Shown here one piece after another: positions 1-9,800 of a DNA stretch of 25,583 bases (its first letter is position 1; every line of letters starts with the position of its first letter). The position numbers and the translations under genes are program-made. Below the pieces are notes generated by a model. That model saw only the letters and a list, made by a program, of their open reading frames with translations. It was not told the DNA's origin and made no database searches. The DNA comes from Paramacrobiotus metropolitanus (taxonomy: Eukaryota > Tardigrada > Eutardigrada > Parachela > Macrobiotidae): contig NW_026570630.1 of the NCBI RefSeq assembly GCF_019649055.1, positions 1 through 25,583 of the forward strand. The letters run 5' to 3'.

Positions 1-1605
1 ATGGTCTAAGTTGCCATATAAATGGGACAGTCTACGTTCCTTTCTTTTACTACCTTTTGTGTATGTGATGGTGCTGATGTGTATGTGATTACTTCTCGCA
101 AGGATCTGGTAAAAAGAAGGCCGGTGATGCTTTTTCATATCACGTGGCAGCGGTTGTGATATGACGGCCGTTCTGTGATATGTAACTTTTAAGGATAGCC
201 GTAACACGGTTATTTTACCTATACTTATCATTTGGGGAGGCCAGATGCCATCAAATTTACGTAGTTATGCATCGCTGAGAGTTGCAATCATTGCCGCTCT
301 ACAGTAGTATGGGCTACTGGCGAAGTAGCCGGTTGCTTAACCGCCCGAGGTGGCTGCACGGGGTGGCCACGCCTACAGATACGGTACGGGAAGTCACCTC
401 GCGTGTGGAGTTGCACTGCTGCTGCTGCTGTATCGTAACTATTTTGTAGATTCCCTTCGAATACGAGTACATACTAGAGTCAACGTACTGTATTAATTTT
501 ATACTTACGTGCTCTGGTGAGGCCCATCAGATCGCCGTAAATGAAGTCTACGGCTCTATGCAAAAACTGGTGCCATCTTTACCTTTTTAGTTTATATTAT
601 AATATTTGTTGGTACCTAAACATAATTATGAATTTAGTTTTATTTTCTATGGTCATAGATTTTCCCGAAATTTTATCCGTCGAACAATGGAATGTTCAGT
701 GCTAGGTGAGTGAACTTTGGCACGTGGCCGTGCTATTTGAAGAACCGTCGGCCCCTAATATTGGAACAAGTTACGGACCGTACGATTTCTGCAAAATTAC
801 AGTTTCTTCGTGGTCCTTTTTACATCGCATTATTTTTATCAGATATTTATTAATAATAAACTTCCAGGCGTTGGTGCTAGGTTTGGTGAAATTTTTAATT
901 TTTCTTATGAACTCTACCGTGGTGCCTAGTGCTTACTAAATACCTGCTAGTTCTAGCCCTGTAGTAACACGGGTTGCATTAATGACGCACGGTTATGTTG
1001 AAATTTGAATTATTTTTTCTAATACTTTTACCGTGTACGAAGCAATTAGTATTATTAAGCAATAGTAGTCAATATATTTATTTGTTAATAACTAACGATT
1101 TAAACGCCTGATGACTAAGACGCTGGAAAGAATATAAGCCGCGGACCTGCACTGAATATATTTTAAACGTTAATAAGGAAACTCGAAAGAGACCATGTTT
1201 AATATTACCGTATTTATACGTAATACGTTCTATATTAAGCAAATTGAATTTCTAATATGAGTTATATAGTTAAAAATTGTAATTTTTGTATTATAGTTAC
1301 TAATATGAGTTATATAGGTACTTCGGAGGAATTGCAAGCCGCATTTTGTAACTTGTGTTTGTGGCTGAATTATGTAGTATTTTTTTGTGTATGTGCAGTT
1401 ATAATAACTTTTGTTTTCAATAATTGTTGAAATTTAATTTTTTTTATTTAATATGATTTACACAATGTTTATGTATTTATTTTAAATTTTTTTATTTTTC
1501 TTGGTAATTAGATATTCCTTTATTAATAATTCTAGTGATTGCTTTGTAGAGTGCGGGCTTTATGCAAAATAGAATATACATGTTCTTAATAATCCTTGAT
1601 ATTTT
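1..1605. other. AT-rich non-coding stretch
   Basis: I see no convincing gene here. The sequence is AT-rich after about 560 and has many stop codons in all frames. A five-unit CTG run lies at 416-430. A 17-bp direct repeat (TAATATGAGTTATATAG) occurs at about 1253 and 1302. A possible two-exon micro-gene at 687-929 is described under findings but is too weak to call. Confidence 0.5.
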
Positions 1606-1729
1606 TTTATTGTTGTTCTCATTTACTGTTAATTCAAAAATGTATTTACTGATGTTTGAGTTATTTATTTATTGTTGTTTTTATTTACTATTAATTAGTA
1701 AATGTATTTATTCATGTTCAAGTTTTTTA
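1606..1729. repeat. 62-bp tandem duplication, two diverged copies
   Basis: Two adjacent copies of about 62 bp (1606-1667 and 1668-1729) share the order ATTGTTGTT, ATTTACT, TAATT, TGTATTTA and ATGTT at a constant offset of 62 bp. The copies are AT-rich and differ at several sites, so this is an old local duplication. A 70-codon open frame from 1562 crosses it, but its composition (Phe, Leu, Ile, Tyr only from AT-rich codons) does not suggest a real protein. Confidence 0.55.
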
Positions 1730-2034
1730 CTCAACTTTGTGTTAATTTATTCACAATATAGATATATACAGTAGCCAGCATCGTTTACAAAAATTCGTTA
1801 ACATTTTTTATTTTTGTTGTTAAAAACCTTATTCACAGTAAAGGCTAAGTTTCCATTTTTTTGCTGCAAGCTTTTCTTTGTTTTTTATTGTTGAGTAGAA
1901 CTGTGGACTGTCAGGATGACCGCCTTGGCATCTCTGGTATATATGTATACAGATATCTCCGGTATAAAGATTCCTGGCATGAAGGTTTTATAATTTTTCA
2001 TGTGAAAGTATACGAGTGGATTAGTGGAAGTGAC
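1730..2034. other. Non-coding spacer before the hAT-like element
   Basis: No gene or structured feature was recognised. The sequence is AT-rich with a short TATATATGTATAC-type tract near 1940. The last 12 bases (2023-2034) include AGTGGAAG, which nearly matches AGTGGAAC just outside the far end of the next element and may be its target duplication. Confidence 0.4.
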
Positions 2035-2918
2035 TAGAGCCCTGCACGAGCAGCAATAGTGCTGCTCGACTCGCTCGTTTCAGCTTTCTGAAACTTCCTG
2101 TTCGCTCAGCTCGCTCGCGCCCAAACCGCCGCTCGCTCAACTCGCTCGTTTTCTAATTTTTCTTTGCTTCCGCTCGCTCAACTCGCCCGTAATTTTATTT
2201 TGGCGAATCGGCTCGCTCGGGAGATCGGCAAAAATTTAATTATCATTTTGCACGAATCATGTAATTATACCAAACTTTTCACCAACACGAAAACTCAGTA
2301 AGTGTAATAGGATGCTCAGCGACAATTTACCGATTTGTACTCTGCGGTTTACCGATTTTACAGGTTTACCGATTTGTACTCTGTGGTCGTTAGAGACAAT
2401 CACTTTTCTCTCCATACTTGTAGTCCATTTCATTACAGTTTCATTTTTCGCTAATACCTTTCTCTAATTTTCAAATGGATATAGTTTTCTTGATTTAGTC
2501 TGAAACAAATTCGTATAATAGAATGCCCGAAAATTAAAATGCACCTTTCTTAGGAAGCATTCAGCTTATTCATAAACCCGTCAAATAATGTTTTTGTTGG
2601 CTAGAGAATATCAAAACACAATCCCGAGTCCCAACCGGTCTAAGAAATTTAATAAAGCACTTCGCGCGAAGCGCGAAGGTGACGGTGGTTTAAGACTGTT
2701 TTCAGGTCGGTCAATGTAATTTTGTACTATAAACTTCTCCAGCTCGCACAATGTCAGCCTGTAGGCTCGCGATCGCTCGCACCCGACCATCCCGGTCGCT
2801 CGGCTCGGTCGCAATTTTTTGTCTGTTGCTCAGCTCGTTCGAAAATTCGCAAAACGATGCCTGCTCGCTCGAAGTGCTCGTGAGCCGAGTCGAGCGGCTT
2901 GGCTCGTGCAGGGCTCTA
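2035..2918. mobile_element. hAT-like non-autonomous DNA transposon
   Basis: Perfect 17-bp terminal inverted repeats begin TAGAGCCCTGCACGAGC at 2035-2051, with the exact reverse complement at 2902-2918. A TAGAG-type terminus is typical of hAT elements. Dense GCTCG/CTCGCT short repeats lie just inside both ends (about 2050-2220 and 2755-2905), the kind of subterminal array that hAT transposases bind. The 884-bp interior holds no transposase. It has a nested direct repeat TTTACCGATTTGTACTCTG at 2326 and 2365. The likely 8-bp target duplication is imperfect: AGTGGAAC follows the right end, while AGTGGAAG precedes the left end with four extra bases between. Several open frames cross the right arm but are by-products of the repeats. 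Confidence 0.75.
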
Positions 2919-2944
2919 AGTGGAACAAATAAAAATACTTTATG

Positions 2945-3907
2945 TATCGGGTGGCCGAACAAAATGGCCGTCTAATTTACCAAGGTGCAGTGGCCCAATC
3001 TGTTGTCTGAATGGCAGTCAGTGTTTTAAGTTCATTCGAAAGAGCAATCTTTAGGACGTACACAATTTATGTCAAACTGACCTTATGTCAAGGTCTGACT
3101 TTATAGTAAATTGTTTTGGAAAACTAGGTGGACATTAAGGATGTCCCGGAAACGAAAATTCGAGTTTCCCTATTTTTAAAACAAAAATTGCTGTCATATT
3201 TAGCGAAGTACATTGATGTGTGTCACATTGCAGTTTCTGGAAGAGAGCTTGTTCCTTGGATTTTACAGCTAAAAGTTGTGACTTTCTTGAGACCCTGTTC
3301 GGCCTGGAAACGGGAGAGCGCAGGCCACGAACATGAAATTCTCATGAAAAGAGCAAGTAGAATTTTGAAAACCAGTACCTTAATAAAACTTGGAGTAACT
3401 TTTTAGATCGAACTCGTTTTTGCAATAGCTATGTCTTAGCTACGTTTATCAGCTAAACCGACATTTTTTGTTGCTCCCCGTCGTGCAGCAAAAAATTATA
3501 TCGAAAATATATGAAACAGTCAGGTTAATAACTTCCAACTTTTTCAAAAAGTACCGATATGTTCTAACCGAACAGCTTATCCTGCGCAAGCACGATGTCA
3601 ATAATTTTTTTTAACTGAAACACGATGTCATTCTCTAGATAAATCAGTTGAAAAATTTTAAGAAGCTTTTGTGGGAAGAAATGCCGCAAGATTTTGAGTT
3701 CTGCGAGCGGGGACACGGTAAATGTTTACACGATTCATTTGGTCCCTTTGTTGACGAGAATGTCTCAATTTTTCTAAACAAATTTTGCTGCATTCAGTAG
3801 TAAATAAAATTCTCTATCGAAAAAGTATAAACAATTTGTCATGCGGTTAACGGTTTGCGAGAAACAAACTAAAAACGAAGACAGCCATTTTCATCACCCA
3901 CCCGGTA
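2945..3907. mobile_element. Possible decayed mariner-like element
   Basis: The sequences at 2945-2970 and 3882-3907 are inverted repeats matching at 20 of 26 positions. Read inward, both start TA, then a GGGTGG core, and end AAAATGGC. Starting with TA fits a Tc1/mariner target duplication, but nothing further in pairs. The 963-bp interior has one 92-codon open frame (3128-3406, plus), which I do not recognise and which lacks visible DDE-type transposase motifs. The repeats are diverged, so this could be chance plus shared composition. Confidence 0.35.
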
Positions 3908-3921
3908 CAGTACTGTACCGG
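3902..3921. repeat. 20-bp perfect palindrome
   Basis: CCGGTACAGTACTGTACCGG equals its own reverse complement over all 20 bases. It overlaps the right end of the possible mariner-like element. The core AGTACTGTAC recurs at the ends of the foldback element at 20061-20279. Confidence 0.8.
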
Positions 3922-4007
3922 TACAAGACAATTATCTGATTTTGCGTTATAGTGTGACGTTTTTACGCTCGCAGTATTATGTAGTCTAATCTTGGCAAAC
4001 TGTGGTT

Positions 4008-4343
4008 TTAAAAAGTGTGAAAGTTGTACTGTATTAGTGTAAAAGAACGGTTCACTGTAAAAGAATCTGCCGGCACATGTGGTGTTTCCAGGCCTGTGCG
4101 TTCGAGCGTTTCGTTTTGGTGCTGTTGCAAGGAAATAATACCCTTGGCATCTGGCGCACTCTTCTTTTGCGTTACAGGATTAATCTGCATTATTTGCTAT
4201 TGATGGCTGTTTGCAGATTTCTTTACTACTTCCTTTAATTTGATAAACTCCATTCTCTTTCTGAGCGAAAATGTTCTAACTGCCGATCTGTGATTCTTGA
4301 GGGCGGAGAAAGACGCTTCCGCTTTGAAAGAAATTGTGGTCAT
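4008..4343 (-). pseudogene. hAT-type transposase C-terminal (dimerisation) remnant
   Basis: Read on the minus strand from ATG at 4343, a 48-codon segment contains AEASFSALKNHRSAVRTF followed by an Arg/Lys-rich helix. This resembles the hAT C-terminal dimerisation region, whose core is a Glu-Arg-Ser-Phe-Ser-x-Leu-Lys motif followed by an LR-x-x-M helix. In hAT transposases this region mediates dimer formation in the nucleus. The frame stops at TAG (4199-4197) and continues in the same frame for another 63 codons to 4008. That tail is not recognised. No catalytic domain was seen at higher coordinates, so this is a fragment. The match is by eye and covers about 30 residues. It is not obviously part of the hAT-like element at 2035-2918. 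Confidence 0.4.
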
Positions 4344-4941
4344 AGCACACAGATTGCCTTTCTCGCATCAATAAGACTGAATCCATTACGTAAGTAAAAT
4401 TTTCTTGAGCTGCAGTTTAACTACCGCGGCCGGTACTAAAAATGCAATCAGCGTGCATTTAATAAATAATAATCGAACAGGATTGCCTACAGTAAAACGG
4501 GGTAAAGACTGTCGCTCCTAGACCTGTAGCCTGTCACTCCTAGTCCTGTAATATAGTCATGCTACGCTTCGGTCATGCAGTGCCCGCAAAAAGCGAGTGC
4601 ACTTACCTAGTAAATCAATTAATCATCTGTGGCATTTTATTCATTTTCATGAAGTTTACTACTTCAACTACGAAGTATTTGTTGTTACAACAAGCTCAAC
4701 CTCGGCCTCCGGCCTCGGTTGAGAATTTTTAGAATTGAGAACGGAATTTAACTGGATCGGAAATGCGGCTTGTTTTGAATTTGTCACTGTCGTCATTAAG
4801 TACTCAGTGCTATAGAATTCAGCTAAGTCAGTTAGTTATTTCGGCAGACGGTTGAAAGTGTAAATTATGTTTCCTGTAAATCGTCGTCTACAAAGGTTAA
4901 GCCAAATAACATATCAGCCAAAAATATTATTAATAACATAT
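4344..4941. other. Non-coding stretch
   Basis: No gene was recognised. A short direct repeat (CCTGTAG/CCTGTAA with CACTCCTAG) lies near 4520-4550, and a GC-rich imperfect inverted repeat (CTCAACC ... GGTTGAG) at about 4694-4722 could form a small hairpin. Confidence 0.4.
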
Positions 4942-5100
4942 CGGCAAAATCCCTCCTCTTCCGTCTGACCAAAAAAATTCCCCTTTTTCGTATGACCGGC
5001 GAAAATTTTTACACCTCTATTCTGACCGGCAAAAGTCCCTGTACTTCTATCTGACCGGCGAAAATCCCTTCCCCTCTGTCTCACCGGCAAAATTGCCCTC
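4942..5100. repeat. Degenerate 29-bp tandem repeat, about 5.5 units
   Basis: Units start with CGGC(A/G)AAA, continue with a pyrimidine-rich block and end TCTGAC. By eye they begin at 4942, 4970, 4997, 5027, 5056 and 5085 (partial), giving lengths of 28, 27, 30, 29 and 29. Sequence divergence between units is high while spacing is kept. No coding meaning is evident. It lies about 180 bp left of the first promoter-like copy. Confidence 0.7.
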
Positions 5101-5283
5101 GGAAATTATATCTTCCAGTCGGGAATTCGCACGTAACAGGGACATTTATTGTGCTCATCGTATTCCCTTCTTTTTAGTATTACGTACTTATGCTAGTCTT
5201 TGTATGTGCCTTCCCGTTAAGGTACAGTTACCCTTTCCTTCTTTCCGCCAATTAAATAACATGCCGTTCACATAATATTATGC

Positions 5284-5580
5284 CACGTGTTAGCAGTTTC
5301 GTTCGAAAAATTATACACTACACCAATCCGCCAATCAGCTATTAGTTACCTTATGTTAAGCCACTCAGCAAAATTTGTTTTGGTCATGCTTTGTAATTCG
5401 AATGGCGAGAAGATCGAAAAACCAAAGTCGTAAGGACAGATAACACGATTTAAGCGTTCCTTAAGCTATCTTGGTAAATTCAGCGCCGAAGGGATAGGTG
5501 AAAAATGAAGAAAAACGGTGAAGTTAGCTCTGTATATAAATAATAGCAATTGTAAAAATATGTACATGTACAGAACCAGG
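5284..5580 (+). promoter_or_regulatory. Promoter-like duplicated segment, copy A
   Basis: This stretch is a diverged direct repeat of 5727-5984 plus 6702-6760 at an offset of about 437 bp. Shared blocks in order are TTCGAAA, AAGCCA(C/A)TCAGC, AAGATCGAAAAAC, AAAGTCGT, GAGCTAT or AAGCTAT, AAAAACGG, GTTAGCT and, beyond the point where the transposon interrupts copy B, ACATGTACAG. Copy A has a CCAAT sequence at 5331 and a TATA-like TATATAAA near 5533. I see no gene starting downstream of copy A. It is useful as an approximate uninterrupted version of copy B. Confidence 0.5.
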
Positions 5581-5726
5581 CTACCAGCCACGTTACTGTC
5601 CCAGTAATCAGTCTGTTTTACGTTACGCCTTTCCGCATTTCTGTATTTCCACTATATCCACAATATTACCAGCATAATACTAACGGTGTAGTGCTCTTTG
5701 GCTCATAAGTGTCGTTGTACCGCATG

Positions 5727-5984
5727 CTGTCAGTCAGCGGTTTTCTTTCGAAACGTTTCGCATTTCCGCAAATACTCTTTTAATTTCTTACGATAAGCCA
5801 ATCAGCGAAATTCTTTTCGAACGTGTTTTGTAAAATGGAGGACGAAAAGATCGAAAAACGAAAGTCGTTGACGCAAACTACATGCTTTTAGCGATTTTTT
5901 GAGCTATTGTGTAAAAATTAGTGTCGTACGGTGTAGGAGGAGATGTTGGGCAAAAAAACGGCTCAGTTAGCTTTGAATAGTACT
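5727..5984 (+). promoter_or_regulatory. Promoter-like duplicated segment, copy B (upstream part)
   Basis: This is the second copy of the duplicated segment, with a CCAAT box (GCCAATCAGC) at 5798. The homology with copy A stops at GTTAGCTTTGAAT near 5978 and resumes after the transposon at about 6702. In the pre-insertion arrangement the CCAAT box would lie roughly 170-180 bp upstream of the TATA box that precedes the gene at 6796. Regulatory function is inferred from position and motifs only. Confidence 0.45.
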
Positions 5985-6701
5985 ACTCGAAACGCACTTT
6001 AAATGCGTTCTGTAAGATACAGAGCCGGGAGTTCTGTAAAAGTGAATCTACCAATGGCACAGCGCTTAATCTTACAGAGCGTTACAGAGCAACGAGACCA
6101 CAACTCAAAATTTTCCAGTTATGTGGTCGAAACTTTCAGCGTACAGCGAGTTTCGCACTCACATCACAAAATGATTATTCACAAATAGATGGTCGATATA
6201 GGCGTTGTTTATTTTAATTTTAGCTAGTGTAACGTTTTATTGCGGATCCAGTGATGTCAAAACTGGAACAATCAGCGCTAGAAGTATCACTCATAGACTG
6301 ATAGACTTGTATGTTTAAAGGCCGAACTTGTATCATCCGAAGACTGTGGTTGCCTAGGCGCGGAACGCGTTGGGCCAGGCGTTAGTGATTTAAAGAAAGT
6401 TAGACAAAGACAATTAGAAACCAGGTAAAAACCAGAAAACCACTAAAAAGATGTTCGGGTTCAAGGGTAGCAAGTAGCAACTAGCAAGGGAAAATATTTT
6501 GTTATTGCATACACTTGGTGAGATCGACCTGCACTTGTGGTGAAAAATGCGAGTTCTGTATCGTAACGGAGCAGGAGAGTTCCTTTTAGATACAGAACAC
6601 TTTAACTCGGCCGTCCAATCAGAGGTAGGGGGGTGTGATCGAAAAATTACAGAACTTCCGGCTCTGTATCGTACAGAACGCATTTAAAGTGCCTTTCGAG
6701 T
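5985..6701. mobile_element. DNA transposon with 55-bp terminal inverted repeats
   Basis: The arms 5985-6039 and 6647-6701 are inverted repeats matching at 52 of 55 positions. Both read inward from ACTCGAAA through GCACTTTAAATGCG to AGTTCTGTAA. The 717-bp element also has internal short inverted copies of TTCTGTATC (about 6551 and 6588). No transposase is encoded; the open frames starting MRSVRYRAGSS on both strands are simply the two arms translated. No clean target duplication was found, although TAGCT occurs on both flanks. The long arms would fit a Mutator-like or similar family, but I cannot assign one. The insertion interrupts the copy-B promoter-like segment. Confidence 0.8.
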
Positions 6702-6709
6702 CTAGCTAA

Positions 6710-6717
6710 TATAAAAT
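6710..6717 (+). promoter_or_regulatory. TATA box candidate
   Basis: TATAAAAT lies 79 bp upstream of the ATG at 6796 and only 8 bp outside the right end of the transposon. The equivalent place in copy A carries TATATAAA. A start of transcription near 6740 is inferred, which would leave a 5' leader of about 55 nt. Confidence 0.45.
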
Positions 6718-6795
6718 AACAACGTGATACGCAGATACATGTACAGTATCCTTCAGCATTGCCATAGCCGAACGTGGACGGTACGGCTATCTGCC

Positions 6796-6856
6796 ATGAG
6801 TTGGCCGATTTCTGGATTCACTGCGCGCGTTTCGATGCTCGTGCTGGGGCCAAACG
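6796..6856 (+). CDS. Exon 1 of the pentapeptide-repeat gene
   Basis: This exon of 61 nt has an ATG start with G at -3 and codes for MSWPISGFTARVSMLVLGPN plus one base. It ends at the donor GTAAGC (phase 1). The single base G joins TT of the next exon to make Val. Confidence 0.6.
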
Positions 6857-9800
6857 GTAAGCTGAAATTTTCCATTTTATTGCACTCTGATTTATAGAAA
6901 TGAGCTGTAATAATAAATTATTGCGTATTTGCGATATCGTGTTTTGTCGTGCCACAGTCGTGGAGAACATAGTCATGCTGTAACAGCTGTATGCACACAC
7001 CGACGAGTAAACCACGAAGTAGTGCACAATAGGGAGCTGGACTATCACGAAAGCCATTACATACGCAATCAACCGGGCCTCACCAATCTGTACCCACTAT
7101 CCGGAAACAACTAAAGATCAAAATTACATCAGGTCAAGATTTTTTGGATTTTTGTAATTCCGTAATTTTTGCTGGCGCTTTCTTTATTGCAGTTTGTGGC
7201 GCTGTGTGTGCCCTGTATTACTTGAAATCATTGGATGGGATTAACGGTGAACAGGTTAGCCCCCCCACGTATGCTGTTCAAAGTGGTCGCCGACTGAGGT
7301 ACTTTTCGGATGGTTGGTTTCGGAAATCCAGTTTTCGAGATTTTCAAACTTTCCTTCGACTGTTCTCACTTTTTGTGAATTATTCTGTCATAGTGGTATC
7401 AGTTTAATTGCTCCTCAAATTCCTTGGCAGCAAATCCCGCGTTGAACGTGCGAAGGTGAGCAGGAATGCGCGAAGGAGCACAGAGAACTGCAGCGTCTTG
7501 ATTAGTGTGCAAATTAATAATATGGTAATTATATTATGTATATCTGGTAAAAGCTGTTGAAAATAGATGTTTTTTTCACAGTACGAAGTGTACATGTGTT
7601 TTATGATTTCATAAAAAAAATGTATAAGGATTTAGGTTGATAGAGTAGCGAGAACTATATTTGGATGTTATAAGGCAAAGAGATGAGTTCGCAATGCTTT
7701 CCTGTTTTGCAGATGGCTTTCATGTTGACGATGGACCACCTGTTGCGCGTTCGCGAGATCCATGGCCCCGTTCAACCTGGGATGGTTACAGTTTTCAAAA
7801 TAAAGTACAAATTTGGTAAGTCGCAAAAAAAACCGTAAAACCTGTTGCTGCGATTGTCGTGAAAGTTTTAGTTTTGCTTTGGAAAACAGGACGTTTTGGT
7901 TTCACGTGTGGAACGCACTGCGATTTGTTTGCAAGTCAAACATATTTGTATGAGTGGGTTTTCTGTGCGTTTGTACAAATGCGGTTGTGGTAAACTTATT
8001 AATTATCCAATTATTAGAAATACTATTTATCAATTTTTTCAAATTAGTTGCTCAAAAATATTATTAGAAGCTTGAGCCACTGTACTGCCATATTTTTCTG
8101 TCGATTGCATTGCAGGAGCTGCGTTCAGCCACTGCACTATAAGCGGCTTTTCCTGAATCTGGCGGCCCTCTAAGCGTTCCTTATTTAACACCCGTCACCG
8201 AATCCAATATCAGAAAAATTTTGTTTTTCGTCCATTAAATAAAAAACATAAGTAAATTATTATTAATTATGAATTAATTATAGATTGTTTGGATTAGTAA
8301 AAAGATATTACGCGTATCTTAATTATGGATATCTATACGTAGATAAATTAATATTATGGATAGAATAATAACAGATAATCTGCTAGAAATAAATAGATGC
8401 ATGATGATTGTATAATTAAATTTTATGTTGATCATTAATTAGTAAATCAGTTAGAAACAATTGTGAATTAGCGTCAGCATACGAGTAATTACAGAATAAA
8501 AAAAACTTGTAGCTTTTGTTTTTGTAGCCACCCACCAACCATGGCTTACAAATCAATCCACCGCGTGGGATTTTGTAGAGAACGTGGGAGCTGCCGGTTT
8601 TGGAGGTTGTTTACGAGGAGTCATCAGTGTGCGTCCGGTTAACCCTGGTCTGGTATGGCGCTCTCTGGCAGGTCAAACCCTCCACTTGTACTCGCGTGAC
8701 GACAGCCGAAGGGTATTGAGTTGGCTGATCTCTTTGCAGTAAGTACTGTACGAGCAGCGATCCTCACAAGTCGCACCGAAGAGTATTTTTTTATTATTTT
8801 TATTAAATAGGTACCATACGCTTCAAGTCGTGCGCGGGTTTGTGGAAGTCAAGCGCGTGGTGATCGGCGCGATGGACCACATGGATGGCAGCGAGGAGTT
8901 GCATCCCCCACAGATTCCGATGCTGGTGCCGGGGTTATGGCCACTGGACGGTCTCCTGGGCGAGCTCGCTCCAGGCGTTTCATGGGAGTCACTAGAAGCG
9001 CAGTTAGCTGGTTGGGATGCTGCTGGGATTGTTCCGGGTTGGATTGCGGCTTTGGGAAATGCCGCGCTGGACAACGTCGCGCTGGACAACGTCGCGCTGG
9101 ACAACGTCGCGCTGGACAACGTCGCGCTGGACAACGTCGCGCTGGACAACGTCGCGCTGGACAACGTCGCGCTGGACAACGTCGCGCTGGACAACGTCGC
9201 GCTGGACAACGTCGCGCTGGACAACGTCGCGCTGGACAACGTCGCGCTGGACAACGTCGCGCTGGACAACGTCGCGCTGGACAACGTCGCGCTGGACAAC
9301 GTCGCGCTGGACAACGTCGCGCTGGACAACGTCGCGCTGGACAACGTCGCGCTGGACAACGTCGCGCTGGACAACGTCGCGCTGGACAACGTCGCGCTGG
9401 GCAACGTCGCGCTGGGCAACGTCGCGCTGGGCAACGTCGCGCTGGACAACGTCGCGCTGGGCAACGTCGCGCTGGGCAACGTCGCGCTGGGCAACGTCGC
9501 GCTGGGCAACGTCGCGCTGGACAACGTCGCGCTGGGCAACGTCGCGCTGGGCAACGTCGCGCTGGACAACGTCGCGCTGGACAACGTCGCGCTGGACAAC
9601 GTCGCGCTGGACAACGTCGCGCTGGACAACGTCGCGCTGGACAACGTCGCGCTGGACAACGTCGCGCTGGACAACGTCGCGCTGGACAACGTCGCGCTGG
9701 ACAACGTCGCGCTGGACAACGTCGCGCTGGACAACGTCGCGCTGGACAACGTCGCGCTGGACAACGTCGCGCTGGACAACGTCGCGCTGGACAACGTCGC

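Noticed and set aside
2611-2975. Overlapping open frames near the right end of the hAT-like element
   Set aside because: They arise from the GC-rich GCTCG subterminal repeats.
6003-6188. Open frame starting in the left arm of the 717-bp element
   Set aside because: The same start of the peptide appears on the other strand at 6683; both are translations of the inverted repeats.
7144-7407. 87-codon frame starting with a non-ATG codon and a hydrophobic stretch
   Set aside because: Its first part is better explained as the polypyrimidine tract of the exon 2 acceptor; the real exon ends at 7254.
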